A stretch of 8,077 nucleotides of DNA, taken from assembly GCA_905209435.1 (NCBI GenBank), contig CAJLTE010000118.1:1-8077 (forward strand), read 5' to 3'. Numbering within the stretch: position 1 is the first letter of the stretch; every line of letters starts with the position of its first letter. Positions 1 to 7,086 of the stretch are shown here, one piece after another. The translations under genes and the position numbers were made by a program. Source of the stretch: an uncultured Blautia sp. (GTDB lineage Bacteria > Bacillota_A > Clostridia > Lachnospirales > Lachnospiraceae). Below the pieces are notes generated by a model that saw only the letters and a list, made by a program, of their open reading frames with translations, was not told where the DNA came from and searched no databases.

Positions 1-13
1 GGTATGAGTCACA

Positions 14-20
14 CCCTCCC
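14..20 (-). promoter_or_regulatory. Shine-Dalgarno-like GGGAGGG near the window edge
   Basis: After the MglB-like stop, the minus strand reads GAGAGGGAGGGTGTG and then leaves the window. The GGGAGGG resembles a ribosome binding site for a following gene on the same strand, whose start would lie at or beyond position 1. No ATG is visible in the last 13 nt, and a GTG lies too close to be a good start. No terminator hairpin is seen in these 34 nt. Confidence 0.35.
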
Positions 21-34
21 TCTCTTAGAACTGT

Positions 35-1087
35 CTATTTCCCGACAGCCCCTTGTTTGTTTTCATATTCTTCTACATTGTCCAATGTAACCTTATGGTA
101 CGGAATCCGTACATATTTTCCATTAAGCAGCGGAATCTCATCTGTTTTTCCATTTGTGGCGATCGCAAAAGCAAGATTCAGCATTTCCTGTGCCTGTCCT
201 TCTTTATCATTATAGACGGTTCCAAGCATCTCTTCATTCTTTACTGCATTCAGCCCTACATCTGTACCATCAATCCCCACTACACCGGGCCATTCCTCTT
301 TTGGAATCTGAGATGCCTTTAAGGCATCGATTGCACCCAGCGCCATATCATCATTATTCGCAATGATCAGTTCAATCTTATTGTCAAACTGAGTCAGCAT
401 GGCTGCTGTTTTGGTCTGCGCCTGTGCTCTGTTCCAGTTGGCAATGGCATATCCCAGTTTCTCTGTTTCCACACCTTTTTCAGCCATGGTATTTACAGAA
501 TATTCTGTGCGCACAATGGAGTCCTGATGTCCGGCTTCGCCCTCAAGCACTACATACTGGCAAATGCCATCTCCATTTTTATCCATAGAAGAATCTGTCT
601 TAAAAGCATCTGCTGCCAGTTCCCCTTCCAGTGTTCCTGACTCTGAAGCATCTGCCCCCACATAATACAGTTCCGTCCAGCGTTCCAGATCCTCTGCAAC
701 CAGTTCACGGTTAAAAAATATAATAGGAACATTATTATTCTCTGCAAGATCCGTGATTGTGGTAGGCTCTGTACGGTCTACCAGATTTACACATATCACA
801 TCGCATCCTTTATCGATCAGGCTCTTAACCTGTTCATTCTGCGTCAGCTGACTCTGAGAAGCATCCATGATCTCCATGTTGATCGCCACGCCGCTTTCCT
901 CTTCTTTGTCTGCTGTATATTTCGTGAATTCCGCCATCATTTCCGAAAGGAATGTGTCATACTGATCGTATAAAGTAACTCCTATTTTTATATTTTTGAT
1001 TGTCTCTTCTTCACTGCTCTTACATCCTCCGACATTAACAGCCACAATACATAAAACACCTGCCAGCACCAGATATTTCCTGCACAT
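35..1087 (-). CDS. mglB: Galactose/glucose-binding lipoprotein (MglB-like)
   Basis: This is a 350-residue extracellular solute-binding protein of the type 1 periplasmic-binding fold, which captures galactose/glucose for an Mgl-type ABC importer. The N-terminus has a hydrophobic signal and a lipobox V19-G20-G21-C22, so it should be a lipid-anchored lipoprotein. Compared from memory with E. coli MglB, all sugar contacts appear kept: D44, F46, N126, H187, D189, R193, W218, N245, D273 and N293. The calcium loop is also kept (D169, N171, D173, Q177, plus E239). The start at 1087 is preferred because GGGGG sits 7 nt upstream; an in-frame ATG at 1105 adds six residues but has no ribosome binding site. 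It follows the anchored binding-protein gene by 39 nt and is probably in the same transcript. Its position after the two-component genes, rather than before mglA, is unusual. The true importer receptor may be another gene beyond the right edge, in which case this could be a second receptor or a sensor subunit. Confidence 0.88.
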   Translation of the reverse strand: MCRKYLVLAGVLCIVAVNVGGCKSSEEETIKNIKIGVTLYDQYDTFLSEMMAEFTKYTADKEEESGVAINMEIMDASQSQLTQNEQVKSLIDKGCDVICVNLVDRTEPTTITDLAENNNVPIIFFNRELVAEDLERWTELYYVGADASESGTLEGELAADAFKTDSSMDKNGDGICQYVVLEGEAGHQDSIVRTEYSVNTMAEKGVETEKLGYAIANWNRAQAQTKTAAMLTQFDNKIELIIANNDDMALGAIDALKASQIPKEEWPGVVGIDGTDVGLNAVKNEEMLGTVYNDKEGQAQEMLNLAFAIATNGKTDEIPLLNGKYVRIPYHKVTLDNVEEYENKQGAVGK

Positions 1088-1126
1088 TTCTTTTCCCCCG
1101 TCCATCTTATCTGTTTTCGTATAACA

Positions 1127-2077
1127 TTATCTTACAGTTGGAAAAAGAATCTGACTTGTCTCTTCCGCATACAGATTCTCTTTTGTTACTCTGAAAAAAT
1201 CAACTTCTACCTGTTCCATTTTGTCAGTATGATATCTTGCCATTTGTGCAGCCAGAACCATACTCTCATATCCCATATAATATTCATTGGGAACTACAAG
1301 CTCCCGGATCAGCCCTTTATCCAGATAATATACCGTTTTTTCAGAGCGTCCTTCTCCATAGATCCGCCAGGAAACCCCTTCATTGTCAAAGAGCATCTCA
1401 ACTGCCTTTTCTGTATCATCATTCTCCAGCGAAATTACTGCATTCACCTGATTATTGACAAAATACTCTGCATTTCTGATTTTCTTATTAAGCTCATTTT
1501 CAGAAAACACCCAGGAAATCTCCACTCCTGCTTCTTCCAGACGTTCCTTTACTCCCTTCAGACGCTGTCTCATTCCAAGCTGACTCTGATTTCCACTGAA
1601 AATCCCAACCCTTGTCTCTCCGGCTTCGATTACCGCATCTGCCAGACTTTCTCCGAATTTTATATGATCTGTCATTACAGAAGTATAAAGTGTATCTGTT
1701 TCTATTCCCGTTTTCACCAATACTACCGAGTCTGCAGCTACTCCCTGCAAAACACTGTCAGCTTCGCCGGAATAGGGTTCAACGATTATCCCATCTGCCC
1801 CTCCTTCCAATTCACGCTTTACAATCGTATTCTCCTCCTGAACATTCTGAAAACTTCCTGTCGACACCAGATTCAGGTGTACCTGATTATCCTCAGCTCC
1901 CTGTTCCAGTCCTTCCCGGAACGCATTCCATCTGGTATTACTGCTGTCATTTACGATCACTGATACAGAAATATAATCGTCATCTTTTCCCTGATTGACC
2001 ATTCCGTAAGCACTGTATATGATTACAGATAAAATCACTGCCAGGAAGAGGATTGCGGATATTCTGTTCTTTTTCAT
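1127..2077 (-). CDS. Membrane-anchored sugar-binding-protein homologue, probable sensor partner of the kinase
   Basis: This 316-residue protein has the two-lobed type 1 periplasmic-binding fold of ribose/galactose/xylose receptors (Peripla_BP_4-like). Residues 1-6 are basic and residues 7-24 form one hydrophobic helix. The sugar-binding region runs from about residue 36 (ISVSVIVNDSSNTRW) to about 300. There is no cysteine anywhere, so it cannot be a lipoprotein, and no clear signal peptidase site follows the helix. It therefore probably stays attached by an uncleaved helix. It lacks the NNDxMA and GxDGT-type motifs that the neighbouring MglB homologue keeps, so its ligand probably differs. 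Its ATG overlaps the kinase TGA (ATGA), and a GGGGG lies 7 nt upstream inside the kinase gene, suggesting translational coupling. By analogy with XylFII of the C. beijerinckii XylFII-LytS-YesN system, it may present ligand to the kinase. The fold is well supported; the sensor role is inference. Confidence 0.82.
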   Translation of the reverse strand: MKKNRISAILFLAVILSVIIYSAYGMVNQGKDDDYISVSVIVNDSSNTRWNAFREGLEQGAEDNQVHLNLVSTGSFQNVQEENTIVKRELEGGADGIIVEPYSGEADSVLQGVAADSVVLVKTGIETDTLYTSVMTDHIKFGESLADAVIEAGETRVGIFSGNQSQLGMRQRLKGVKERLEEAGVEISWVFSENELNKKIRNAEYFVNNQVNAVISLENDDTEKAVEMLFDNEGVSWRIYGEGRSEKTVYYLDKGLIRELVVPNEYYMGYESMVLAAQMARYHTDKMEQVEVDFFRVTKENLYAEETSQILFPTVR

Positions 2078-3918
2078 TCCGCATCCCCCTTTCTGTCTGC
2101 TAAATGATAATCCTTTCCGCTCTCAAGGAGTTTCTGGGTTTCTGCCGTATACGGAACATATGGAATGTGAATCTGCACCAGCATTCCCTCATCCGAACAG
2201 CTATGAATAATCAGTCCATATCCTTCTCCGAAACGAAGCTTCAGACGGCTGTGCACATTAACCAGACCAACTCCTGATCCATGTTTATGCGGCCGTTCTT
2301 TTCCGTTGAGAAGTTCTGCTGCTTCTTCCTCAGGCATACCCAGTCCGTTGTCCTCTACTTCCAGATAAATATCCCCATCCTTTCTGTAACCGCGGACATG
2401 AATCTCTCCTTCTCCGTCCATAAATTCCATTCCATAATAAATGGCATTCTCAAGTAATGGCTGGAGAACCAGCTTCACAATACAGCCATCCAGTATCTCT
2501 TCCTCAATCTGAAAATCTATTTCAAAACTGTTCTTATATCTGATCTTCTGGATATTCATATAGTTCTGTGCATGCTTTACTTCATCTTCTATCCTGATCA
2601 CTGTTTTTCCTTTACTCAGACTGATACGGAACAGACTGGCAAGCTGTGTAATCATAAATACTGCATCATCATACCGCTCTCCCGTGATCATCCAGACAAT
2701 AGAATCCAGTGTATTATATAAGAAATGCGGATTGATCTGCGACTGCAGTGCATCAAGCTCACTCTTCCGTTTCTCTTCCTGTTCCACGACAATATCATCC
2801 ATCAGCTGCCGGATCTGGGCAACTGTAGACCGGAGAGTTTTTCCCAGATGTTCTACTTCCATGGAACCTCCTATATAAATATCCGGATCCATATTTCCGG
2901 TTTCCCACTCCTTCACAGAATTATTCAGACGGCGCAATGGTTTTGATATTCTTGCAGATACCATCTGATTCAGTATCACCACTGCCAGCACTGTCAGAGC
3001 CACCAGAAGAACTACCAGATTTCTCATACCGGTCATTCCCATACTGAAAGGTTTCATAGGGACCACACTGACCAGTTTCCATCCTGTATAACTGATGGTC
3101 TTTACTGTAACCAGCCGCTTTTCACCATGAAAATTTTCCTTTACAGTAGAATCCTCATATCCTGCTGCCTTATCATTATTTTCCTGATATAATCCCATAG
3201 GGATAAGATTTTGCTTCGGATGATAGATGATTTCTCCGTCAGATGCCATCAGATATACATATTCACCGGAAGTATCTGTGTTTGCCTTCTCAAGAAGCTG
3301 CTCAATACTGCTGTAATTCATATCAACCAGAAGAACGCCCTGCATGGAACTGCCATTTCTGGTGAGCTCTACCGTACGGCTCAAAGACACCACCCAGTAA
3401 TATCTGTAAGATGGATCATCAAAGAGATTCTGCACATGGGGTGTGGAGAAATGAAAATTTTCCAGTTCTCCGGCTGCATCCTGAAACCATTTCTGCGACT
3501 TTACATCAACACCATTTTTCTCTGTTGCAATAGGAGACGCCTCCGTCAGCTTTCCATCATTTGTGTAACATGCCACACTGATCAGCTTATCTTTATTAGC
3601 CTCATATAAAAGAGTCATGGCATCCTCAAGGCTCTCACTTCCAATATCTGTATTCTTGATCACACTATAATACATGGCATCTGAAATACGACGCATATTT
3701 CTCAGATAATCTTCCAGATTTATTGCAGTCTGATTGATCAGCTGTCTGGAATTCTCTACTGTAAGATTCTCTGCCTTTTTGCTGAACTGTTGATAGAGCA
3801 TAACCCCCAAAAAGCACATACAGCATACAGACAGAAGTGTAAAAGAAACCGATATAGTCATCTGCATGCTTCTTATTTTTTTTCTCCTGTGAGATAATAA
3901 TTTTTTAATCTTTTTCAC
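2074..3918 (-). CDS. YesM-type sensor histidine kinase with extracellular sensing domain
   Basis: This is a 614-residue membrane histidine kinase that should phosphorylate the response regulator encoded just upstream. A basic N-terminus precedes a first membrane helix (about 20-42). An extracellular region of about 250 residues (43-290) resembles a dCache ligand-binding domain, including DDPSYRYYWVVSLSR and the repeat-like VYLMASDGEIIYHP. A second helix follows (about 299-320), then HAMP (about 320-375) and a coiled-coil linker. The His_kinase core has phospho-acceptor H398 in QINPHFLYNTLD. The ATPase domain shows N491 (N box), D523-N-G-L-G (G1 box) and G547-S-G-V-G-L (G2 box), so it looks catalytically intact. 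The start is a GTG at 3918 with AGGAG 5 nt upstream. An internal ATG at residue 18 has its nearest AGGAG 16 nt away and is less likely. The gene lies 41 nt after the regulator and overlaps the following binding-protein gene by 4 nt. Confidence 0.93.
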   Translation of the reverse strand: MKKIKKLLSHRRKKIRSMQMTISVSFTLLSVCCMCFLGVMLYQQFSKKAENLTVENSRQLINQTAINLEDYLRNMRRISDAMYYSVIKNTDIGSESLEDAMTLLYEANKDKLISVACYTNDGKLTEASPIATEKNGVDVKSQKWFQDAAGELENFHFSTPHVQNLFDDPSYRYYWVVSLSRTVELTRNGSSMQGVLLVDMNYSSIEQLLEKANTDTSGEYVYLMASDGEIIYHPKQNLIPMGLYQENNDKAAGYEDSTVKENFHGEKRLVTVKTISYTGWKLVSVVPMKPFSMGMTGMRNLVVLLVALTVLAVVILNQMVSARISKPLRRLNNSVKEWETGNMDPDIYIGGSMEVEHLGKTLRSTVAQIRQLMDDIVVEQEEKRKSELDALQSQINPHFLYNTLDSIVWMITGERYDDAVFMITQLASLFRISLSKGKTVIRIEDEVKHAQNYMNIQKIRYKNSFEIDFQIEEEILDGCIVKLVLQPLLENAIYYGMEFMDGEGEIHVRGYRKDGDIYLEVEDNGLGMPEEEAAELLNGKERPHKHGSGVGLVNVHSRLKLRFGEGYGLIIHSCSDEGMLVQIHIPYVPYTAETQKLLESGKDYHLADRKGDAE

Positions 3919-3922
3919 TGAT

Positions 3923-3940
3923 GCTCCTGCTCCTGCTCCT
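3923..3940 (-). repeat. Triple AGGAGC repeat forming the kinase ribosome binding site
   Basis: Read on the minus strand, the 41-nt gap between regulator and kinase contains three exact head-to-tail copies of AGGAGC just before the GTG start. The copy nearest the start leaves 5 nt between AGGAG and GTG; the other two are 11 and 17 nt away. Each copy is itself a strong Shine-Dalgarno core. A short perfect repeat like this can gain or lose units by slippage, which could alter kinase translation, but only one allele is visible here. Confidence 0.8.
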
Positions 3941-3959
3941 GTAGCAAAATATGTTTTAT

Positions 3960-5564
3960 TTATCCCTGACTGTTCGCAGTACGGTATTTAGACGGTGACA
4001 TACTGTACTGTTTTTTAAACGCGTAACTGAAATAATTAGGATCTGCATACCCCACTTTTTCTGCAATAATATAAGTCTTATCACTGGTAGTCATGAGAAG
4101 CTCCACTGCTTTTTCCATTCTGTAATCTGTCAGAAAACTGATAAATGTTTTACCTGTTTCTTTTTTAAAGATCGTAGAAAAATATGCAGCACTCACACCC
4201 AGTTCACGACATACGGATTCTATAGTAATGTTTCTGTCGCTGTAATGTTCCTGCACATATTCCACAGCTCTGGAAACAAAAGATCTGGTACTTGCCTGCC
4301 GTTCCTGCTGAACGGTTTCCTGTAACTTCTCACAGACTTTCAGAAGCCACTGCTCCAGTTCCTTCGGGGATTCCATCTGCATGCACTTATCAAAAGCTTC
4401 CCCCTTTTCACCGTAAAATTCAACACTGTCCAACTGATTGTTATTGCAGAAACGAAAAAGTTCTGTAAGAAGTCCCATAATAAAAATCTGATATTTCTGC
4501 ATAGTAGTTCCATCCTGAAGAAACCTGCATACACAGTGACTGATTTCTGTTTCCAGTTCTTCCCTTGTTCCCATACGGATTCTTTTAAGAATCTTCTGTA
4601 TTTCCTGTTCCTCCCAACGTTCATCCACATTCTCCATAGGATCAATTTCCGCAATATTGATCGCACGCGCATTTCCATAGATCACGCGATAGGAAACAGC
4701 ACTCCTTGCACCCTGCCATGACAGCCGGATATCCGGCAGATTGTCACATACATATCCGATCCCTGCAGTTACCGTTGCTTCACATACATGCTTTGCCAGA
4801 CGACAGAACTGATCCATAAAATCCGTAAACGCAGTAATCTGTTCCTGTTCTTCAAACTGTGTGATTACCACAATATCTCCCAGATACATCAGAATCCTTG
4901 ATTTCCATTCCCCTTCCATATGTTCTTCTGCCAGCTTTTTCACTGATACCCCCAGCAAAAAAGGATTCATATTCTGTGGAATATCTGTAGTGCTGATATG
5001 TAAAATAGAAACTACATAACAGGGGCCGGTAAGATCAATCTGATAGTTAGAAAGATATTTTTCAACCTCCCCCTCAGGAATACGTCCGTCAATCAGAGAG
5101 GTATAGAAATTTTCCTGAAGAATCGGAAGACTTTCCATGTAATATTCTCTCAGCTTATCCACATTTCTCTTCTCATCCATCTCCCGCCCTATCTTCTCGT
5201 GGATACGCCCGAATACCTCTTTCAGGTTTCTGGCATCAATGGGTTTCAAAATATATTCCTCCACTTCAATCTGAATTGCTTCTTTTGCATATTCAAATTC
5301 ATCAAAACCTGAAAAAATAATAATCTTGACTGTGCGATAAAGTTCTTTCAGCTTACGACTCAGCGTGAGGCCATCCATATATGGCATCTTAATATCAGTC
5401 ATTACCACATCCGGCTGTAGTTCCTCTGCCATTTCCAGAGCTTCCACACCGTTGTGTGCATAACCCACAATCTGAAATCCCATGCTTTCCCAGTCCATTT
5501 TTTTCATAATAATCTGGATAACATCTTCCTCATCATCCACAAGCAGTACCGAATACTTCTCCAT
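3960..5564 (-). CDS. YesN-type response regulator with AraC-family DNA-binding domain
   Basis: This is a 534-residue cytoplasmic response regulator and transcription factor, the natural partner of the YesM-type kinase encoded next. The receiver domain (about 4-122) has acidic pocket D10-D11, phospho-acceptor D57 (MTDIKMP), S85 (FSGFDEF) and K107-P108, all intact. The middle region (about 140-420) is typical in length for this group. The part with AGIG (267-270) and S282...G297 recalls the degenerate GGDEF-like segment of CdaR/YesN regulators, a tentative resemblance. The C-terminal 100 residues (429-528) form two helix-turn-helix units of the AraC type, ending in VGYADPNYFSYAFKKQY and SPSKYR. 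The start chosen is ATG at 5564, with AGGTG 5 nt upstream and the receiver beginning immediately. A GTG at 5630 would add 22 residues not expected in the family and has no ribosome binding site. The likely target is the mgl promoter outside this window (inference). Confidence 0.93.
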   Translation of the reverse strand: MEKYSVLLVDDEEDVIQIIMKKMDWESMGFQIVGYAHNGVEALEMAEELQPDVVMTDIKMPYMDGLTLSRKLKELYRTVKIIIFSGFDEFEYAKEAIQIEVEEYILKPIDARNLKEVFGRIHEKIGREMDEKRNVDKLREYYMESLPILQENFYTSLIDGRIPEGEVEKYLSNYQIDLTGPCYVVSILHISTTDIPQNMNPFLLGVSVKKLAEEHMEGEWKSRILMYLGDIVVITQFEEQEQITAFTDFMDQFCRLAKHVCEATVTAGIGYVCDNLPDIRLSWQGARSAVSYRVIYGNARAINIAEIDPMENVDERWEEQEIQKILKRIRMGTREELETEISHCVCRFLQDGTTMQKYQIFIMGLLTELFRFCNNNQLDSVEFYGEKGEAFDKCMQMESPKELEQWLLKVCEKLQETVQQERQASTRSFVSRAVEYVQEHYSDRNITIESVCRELGVSAAYFSTIFKKETGKTFISFLTDYRMEKAVELLMTTSDKTYIIAEKVGYADPNYFSYAFKKQYSMSPSKYRTANSQG

Positions 5565-5647
5565 CTCTACACCTGTCTCTAAATTTCTGTTTTTTGTCCT
5601 GTAACTGTTCAGCGCCTTCACAATCAGCACTCTACTAAATGGTTATC
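5565..5647 (-). other. 83-nt gap before the response regulator
   Basis: This gap separates the small membrane protein stop from the preferred regulator ATG. Part of it (up to 5630) is open in the regulator frame from a GTG, but that GTG has no Shine-Dalgarno sequence. AGGTG at 5570-5574 is the ribosome binding site for the ATG at 5564. I see no hairpin followed by a U tract and no convincing promoter pair. Confidence 0.6.
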
Positions 5648-5980
5648 TTATTTCTTCTTATGTGAATTCGGAGCTCCGTATTTATCATTCATACGTTTCC
5701 ATAAAATACCGAATACTACAAACCACACCGCAATTTCCACAACTGCCGCATGGACACTGAAGTACATTAAGATTGCCATAACAAAAGAACCTGCCGCAAG
5801 AAAAAGTATCAGCTTTCCTGATTCTGCCACATATTTCTCTTTGTCCTTAAGTTTCTTTCCATTATCTTTCCCTGTGATGGATTCTGTATCATGAAATATC
5901 AGCAGACGGGCTGCATAATATCCAAGAACAAGAGTCATCATCAGCGGAATCATTACGTTTGATAAATAACTGTTTCCCAT
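5648..5980 (-). CDS. Small three-helix membrane protein of unknown function
   Basis: I do not recognise this 110-residue protein. It has three hydrophobic stretches: about 8-29, 56-75 and 77-95. A strongly charged, lysine-rich linker (30-55, GKDNGKKLKDKEKY) joins the first and second, and the basic tail ends in HKKK. By the positive-inside rule the N-terminus would be outside, the linker and tail inside, and helices 2-3 a tight hairpin. There are no cysteines and no catalytic-looking motif. The ATG at 5980 has AGAGGAG upstream with 9 nt spacing, a well-formed site, which supports a real gene. It sits between the permease terminator and the regulator, as the first gene of the signalling half. 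It could be an accessory to the permease or to the kinase; neither is shown by sequence. Confidence 0.8.
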   Translation of the reverse strand: MGNSYLSNVMIPLMMTLVLGYYAARLLIFHDTESITGKDNGKKLKDKEKYVAESGKLILFLAAGSFVMAILMYFSVHAAVVEIAVWFVVFGILWKRMNDKYGAPNSHKKK

Positions 5981-6012
5981 TTTTTATTTCTCCTCTTTTT
6001 ATTTCGCAGCTG

Positions 6013-6041
6013 TATATATAAAGAAAGGACCGTCGTACCAA
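6013..6041 (-). promoter_or_regulatory. Weak promoter-like pair overlapping the terminator
   Basis: On the minus strand TTGGTA (6041-6036) and TATATA (6018-6013) are separated by exactly 17 nt, each matching the sigma-70/sigma-A consensus at four of six positions. A start near 6006 would give a leader of about 25 nt carrying the AGAGGAG site of the small membrane protein gene. The match is modest and AT-rich tails produce such boxes by chance. Confidence 0.3.
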
Positions 6042-6053
6042 AACGGCGGCCCT
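6013..6053 (-). terminator. Probable intrinsic terminator after mglC
   Basis: On the minus strand, AGGGCCGCCGU (6053-6043) pairs with ACGACGGUCCU (6036-6026) across a 6-nt loop UUUGGU. Ten of 11 positions pair, including one G-U wobble, with one C-A mismatch. A U-rich tail UUCUUUAUAUAUA follows directly. The hairpin begins about 25 nt after the mglC stop. The mismatch and A-interrupted tail suggest termination may be partial, which would let some transcription continue into the signalling genes. Confidence 0.75.
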
Positions 6054-6077
6054 GTATGTAACATTATATACTTTTTA

Positions 6078-7067
6078 TTATTTTCTTGCAATGTATTTTC
6101 TGATATCCAGTGAAATAGCAATGAAGATGATAACACCAAGTGCGATGTACTGAGCGTATGCATTTACTCCCAGGAACTGAAGCGCTGCTTTCAGGAACTC
6201 GAATACTGCAACACCGATCAGAGCGGAAGAAACTTTACCACGACCACCGGTTACAGATACACCACCGATGGTGCAGGCTGCGATTGCTTCCATTTCATAA
6301 CCATAACCTAACTGAACTGATGCACCGCCGGCTTTTGCACCCATCATGAATCCAGCAAGACCATACATAGCTGCTGCTTTTGCATAAATGATAATCAGAG
6401 TTTTCTTAACCGGAACACCTGCAACTTCTGCTGCCTGTGGGTTACCACCGATTGCATACATATATTTTCCATGACGAGTCATGTTAAAGATGAACCATGT
6501 AATAATACCAACCAGGATTGCGATCCATACCAGATAGCTCATTCCAAGGAATTTGCCTGTAGCAAGTCCTGTATACTCACTTACATATCCTCCAAGAGGA
6601 GTTGCATTTGTATAAATACTGCAGATACCATAAACGATTTCCATCATAGCCATTGTGGAAATGAATGGCGGTACGTTCAGGTATGCAATGAAGAATCCTG
6701 TTACCAGACCGAATGCTGCACAGATGAGCATAACGATCAGAAGTGCAAGCCAGATGTTTAATGGTTTCATGTTTGGATAGAACTTAGCGGAATAATCCAT
6801 TTTCTGAAGCAGCGTACCTGCGATACATCCGCCGAAACCGATCATACGACCTGCAGAAAGGTCACAACCTGCTGTGATGATACATCCGGCAATACCAAGT
6901 GCAATTACCAGACGGAAACTCATAGTTGCAAGAATGTTTGTCAGGTTGTTAGTTGTCAGGAAGTTTGGTCTTGTGATTCCTGTAAATACAATGAGGCAAA
7001 CCATGATGATGATAACACCATAATTCGTCATGATCTCTTTAAAGCTTAATTTCTTTTTGTTACCCAT
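6078..7067 (-). CDS. mglC: Galactose/methyl-galactoside ABC importer permease MglC
   Basis: This 329-residue membrane permease of the BPD_transp_2 (ribose/galactose/xylose) family forms the sugar channel that pairs with MglA and a binding protein. It matches E. coli MglC in order and motif: TNNLTNILATMSFRLVIALG (39-58), TAGCDLSAGR (65-74), FFIAYLNVPPFISTM (125-139), the cytoplasmic ATPase-contact loop with AIGGNPQAAEVAGV (205-218), and EAIAACTIGGVSVTGGRG (260-277). Eight to ten hydrophobic helices are visible and the length is close to the usual 330-340. The start at 7067 is chosen because GGGAGGAG lies 7 nt upstream in the gap after mglA. An ATG at 7103 would overlap mglA and has no comparable site. 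The mglA stop is 19 nt upstream, so the two are co-transcribed. A probable terminator follows the gene. Confidence 0.95.
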   Translation of the reverse strand: MGNKKKLSFKEIMTNYGVIIIMVCLIVFTGITRPNFLTTNNLTNILATMSFRLVIALGIAGCIITAGCDLSAGRMIGFGGCIAGTLLQKMDYSAKFYPNMKPLNIWLALLIVMLICAAFGLVTGFFIAYLNVPPFISTMAMMEIVYGICSIYTNATPLGGYVSEYTGLATGKFLGMSYLVWIAILVGIITWFIFNMTRHGKYMYAIGGNPQAAEVAGVPVKKTLIIIYAKAAAMYGLAGFMMGAKAGGASVQLGYGYEMEAIAACTIGGVSVTGGRGKVSSALIGVAVFEFLKAALQFLGVNAYAQYIALGVIIFIAISLDIRKYIARK

Positions 7068-7074
7068 TATTCTT

Positions 7075-7082
7075 CTCCTCCC
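7075..7082 (-). promoter_or_regulatory. Ribosome binding site fixing the mglC start
   Basis: GGGAGGAG on the minus strand is a near-perfect anti-16S match. It leaves 7 nt to the ATG at 7067, inside the 19-nt gap after the mglA stop. This decides against the in-frame ATG at 7103. Confidence 0.85.
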
Positions 7083-7086
7083 ATCA

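Noticed and set aside
1088..1126. Possible promoter or terminator between the two binding-protein genes
   Set aside because: The 39-nt gap holds a G-rich ribosome binding site but no hairpin with U tract and no paired promoter boxes.
1229..1963. 244-residue open frame on the plus strand
   Set aside because: It lies wholly opposite a well-supported binding-protein gene, has cysteine- and histidine-rich low-complexity composition typical of an antisense shadow, and matches no family I know.
4340..4678. 112-residue minus-strand frame inside the response regulator
   Set aside because: It is an alternate frame of the regulator's middle region, rich in W and R, with no independent evidence for translation.
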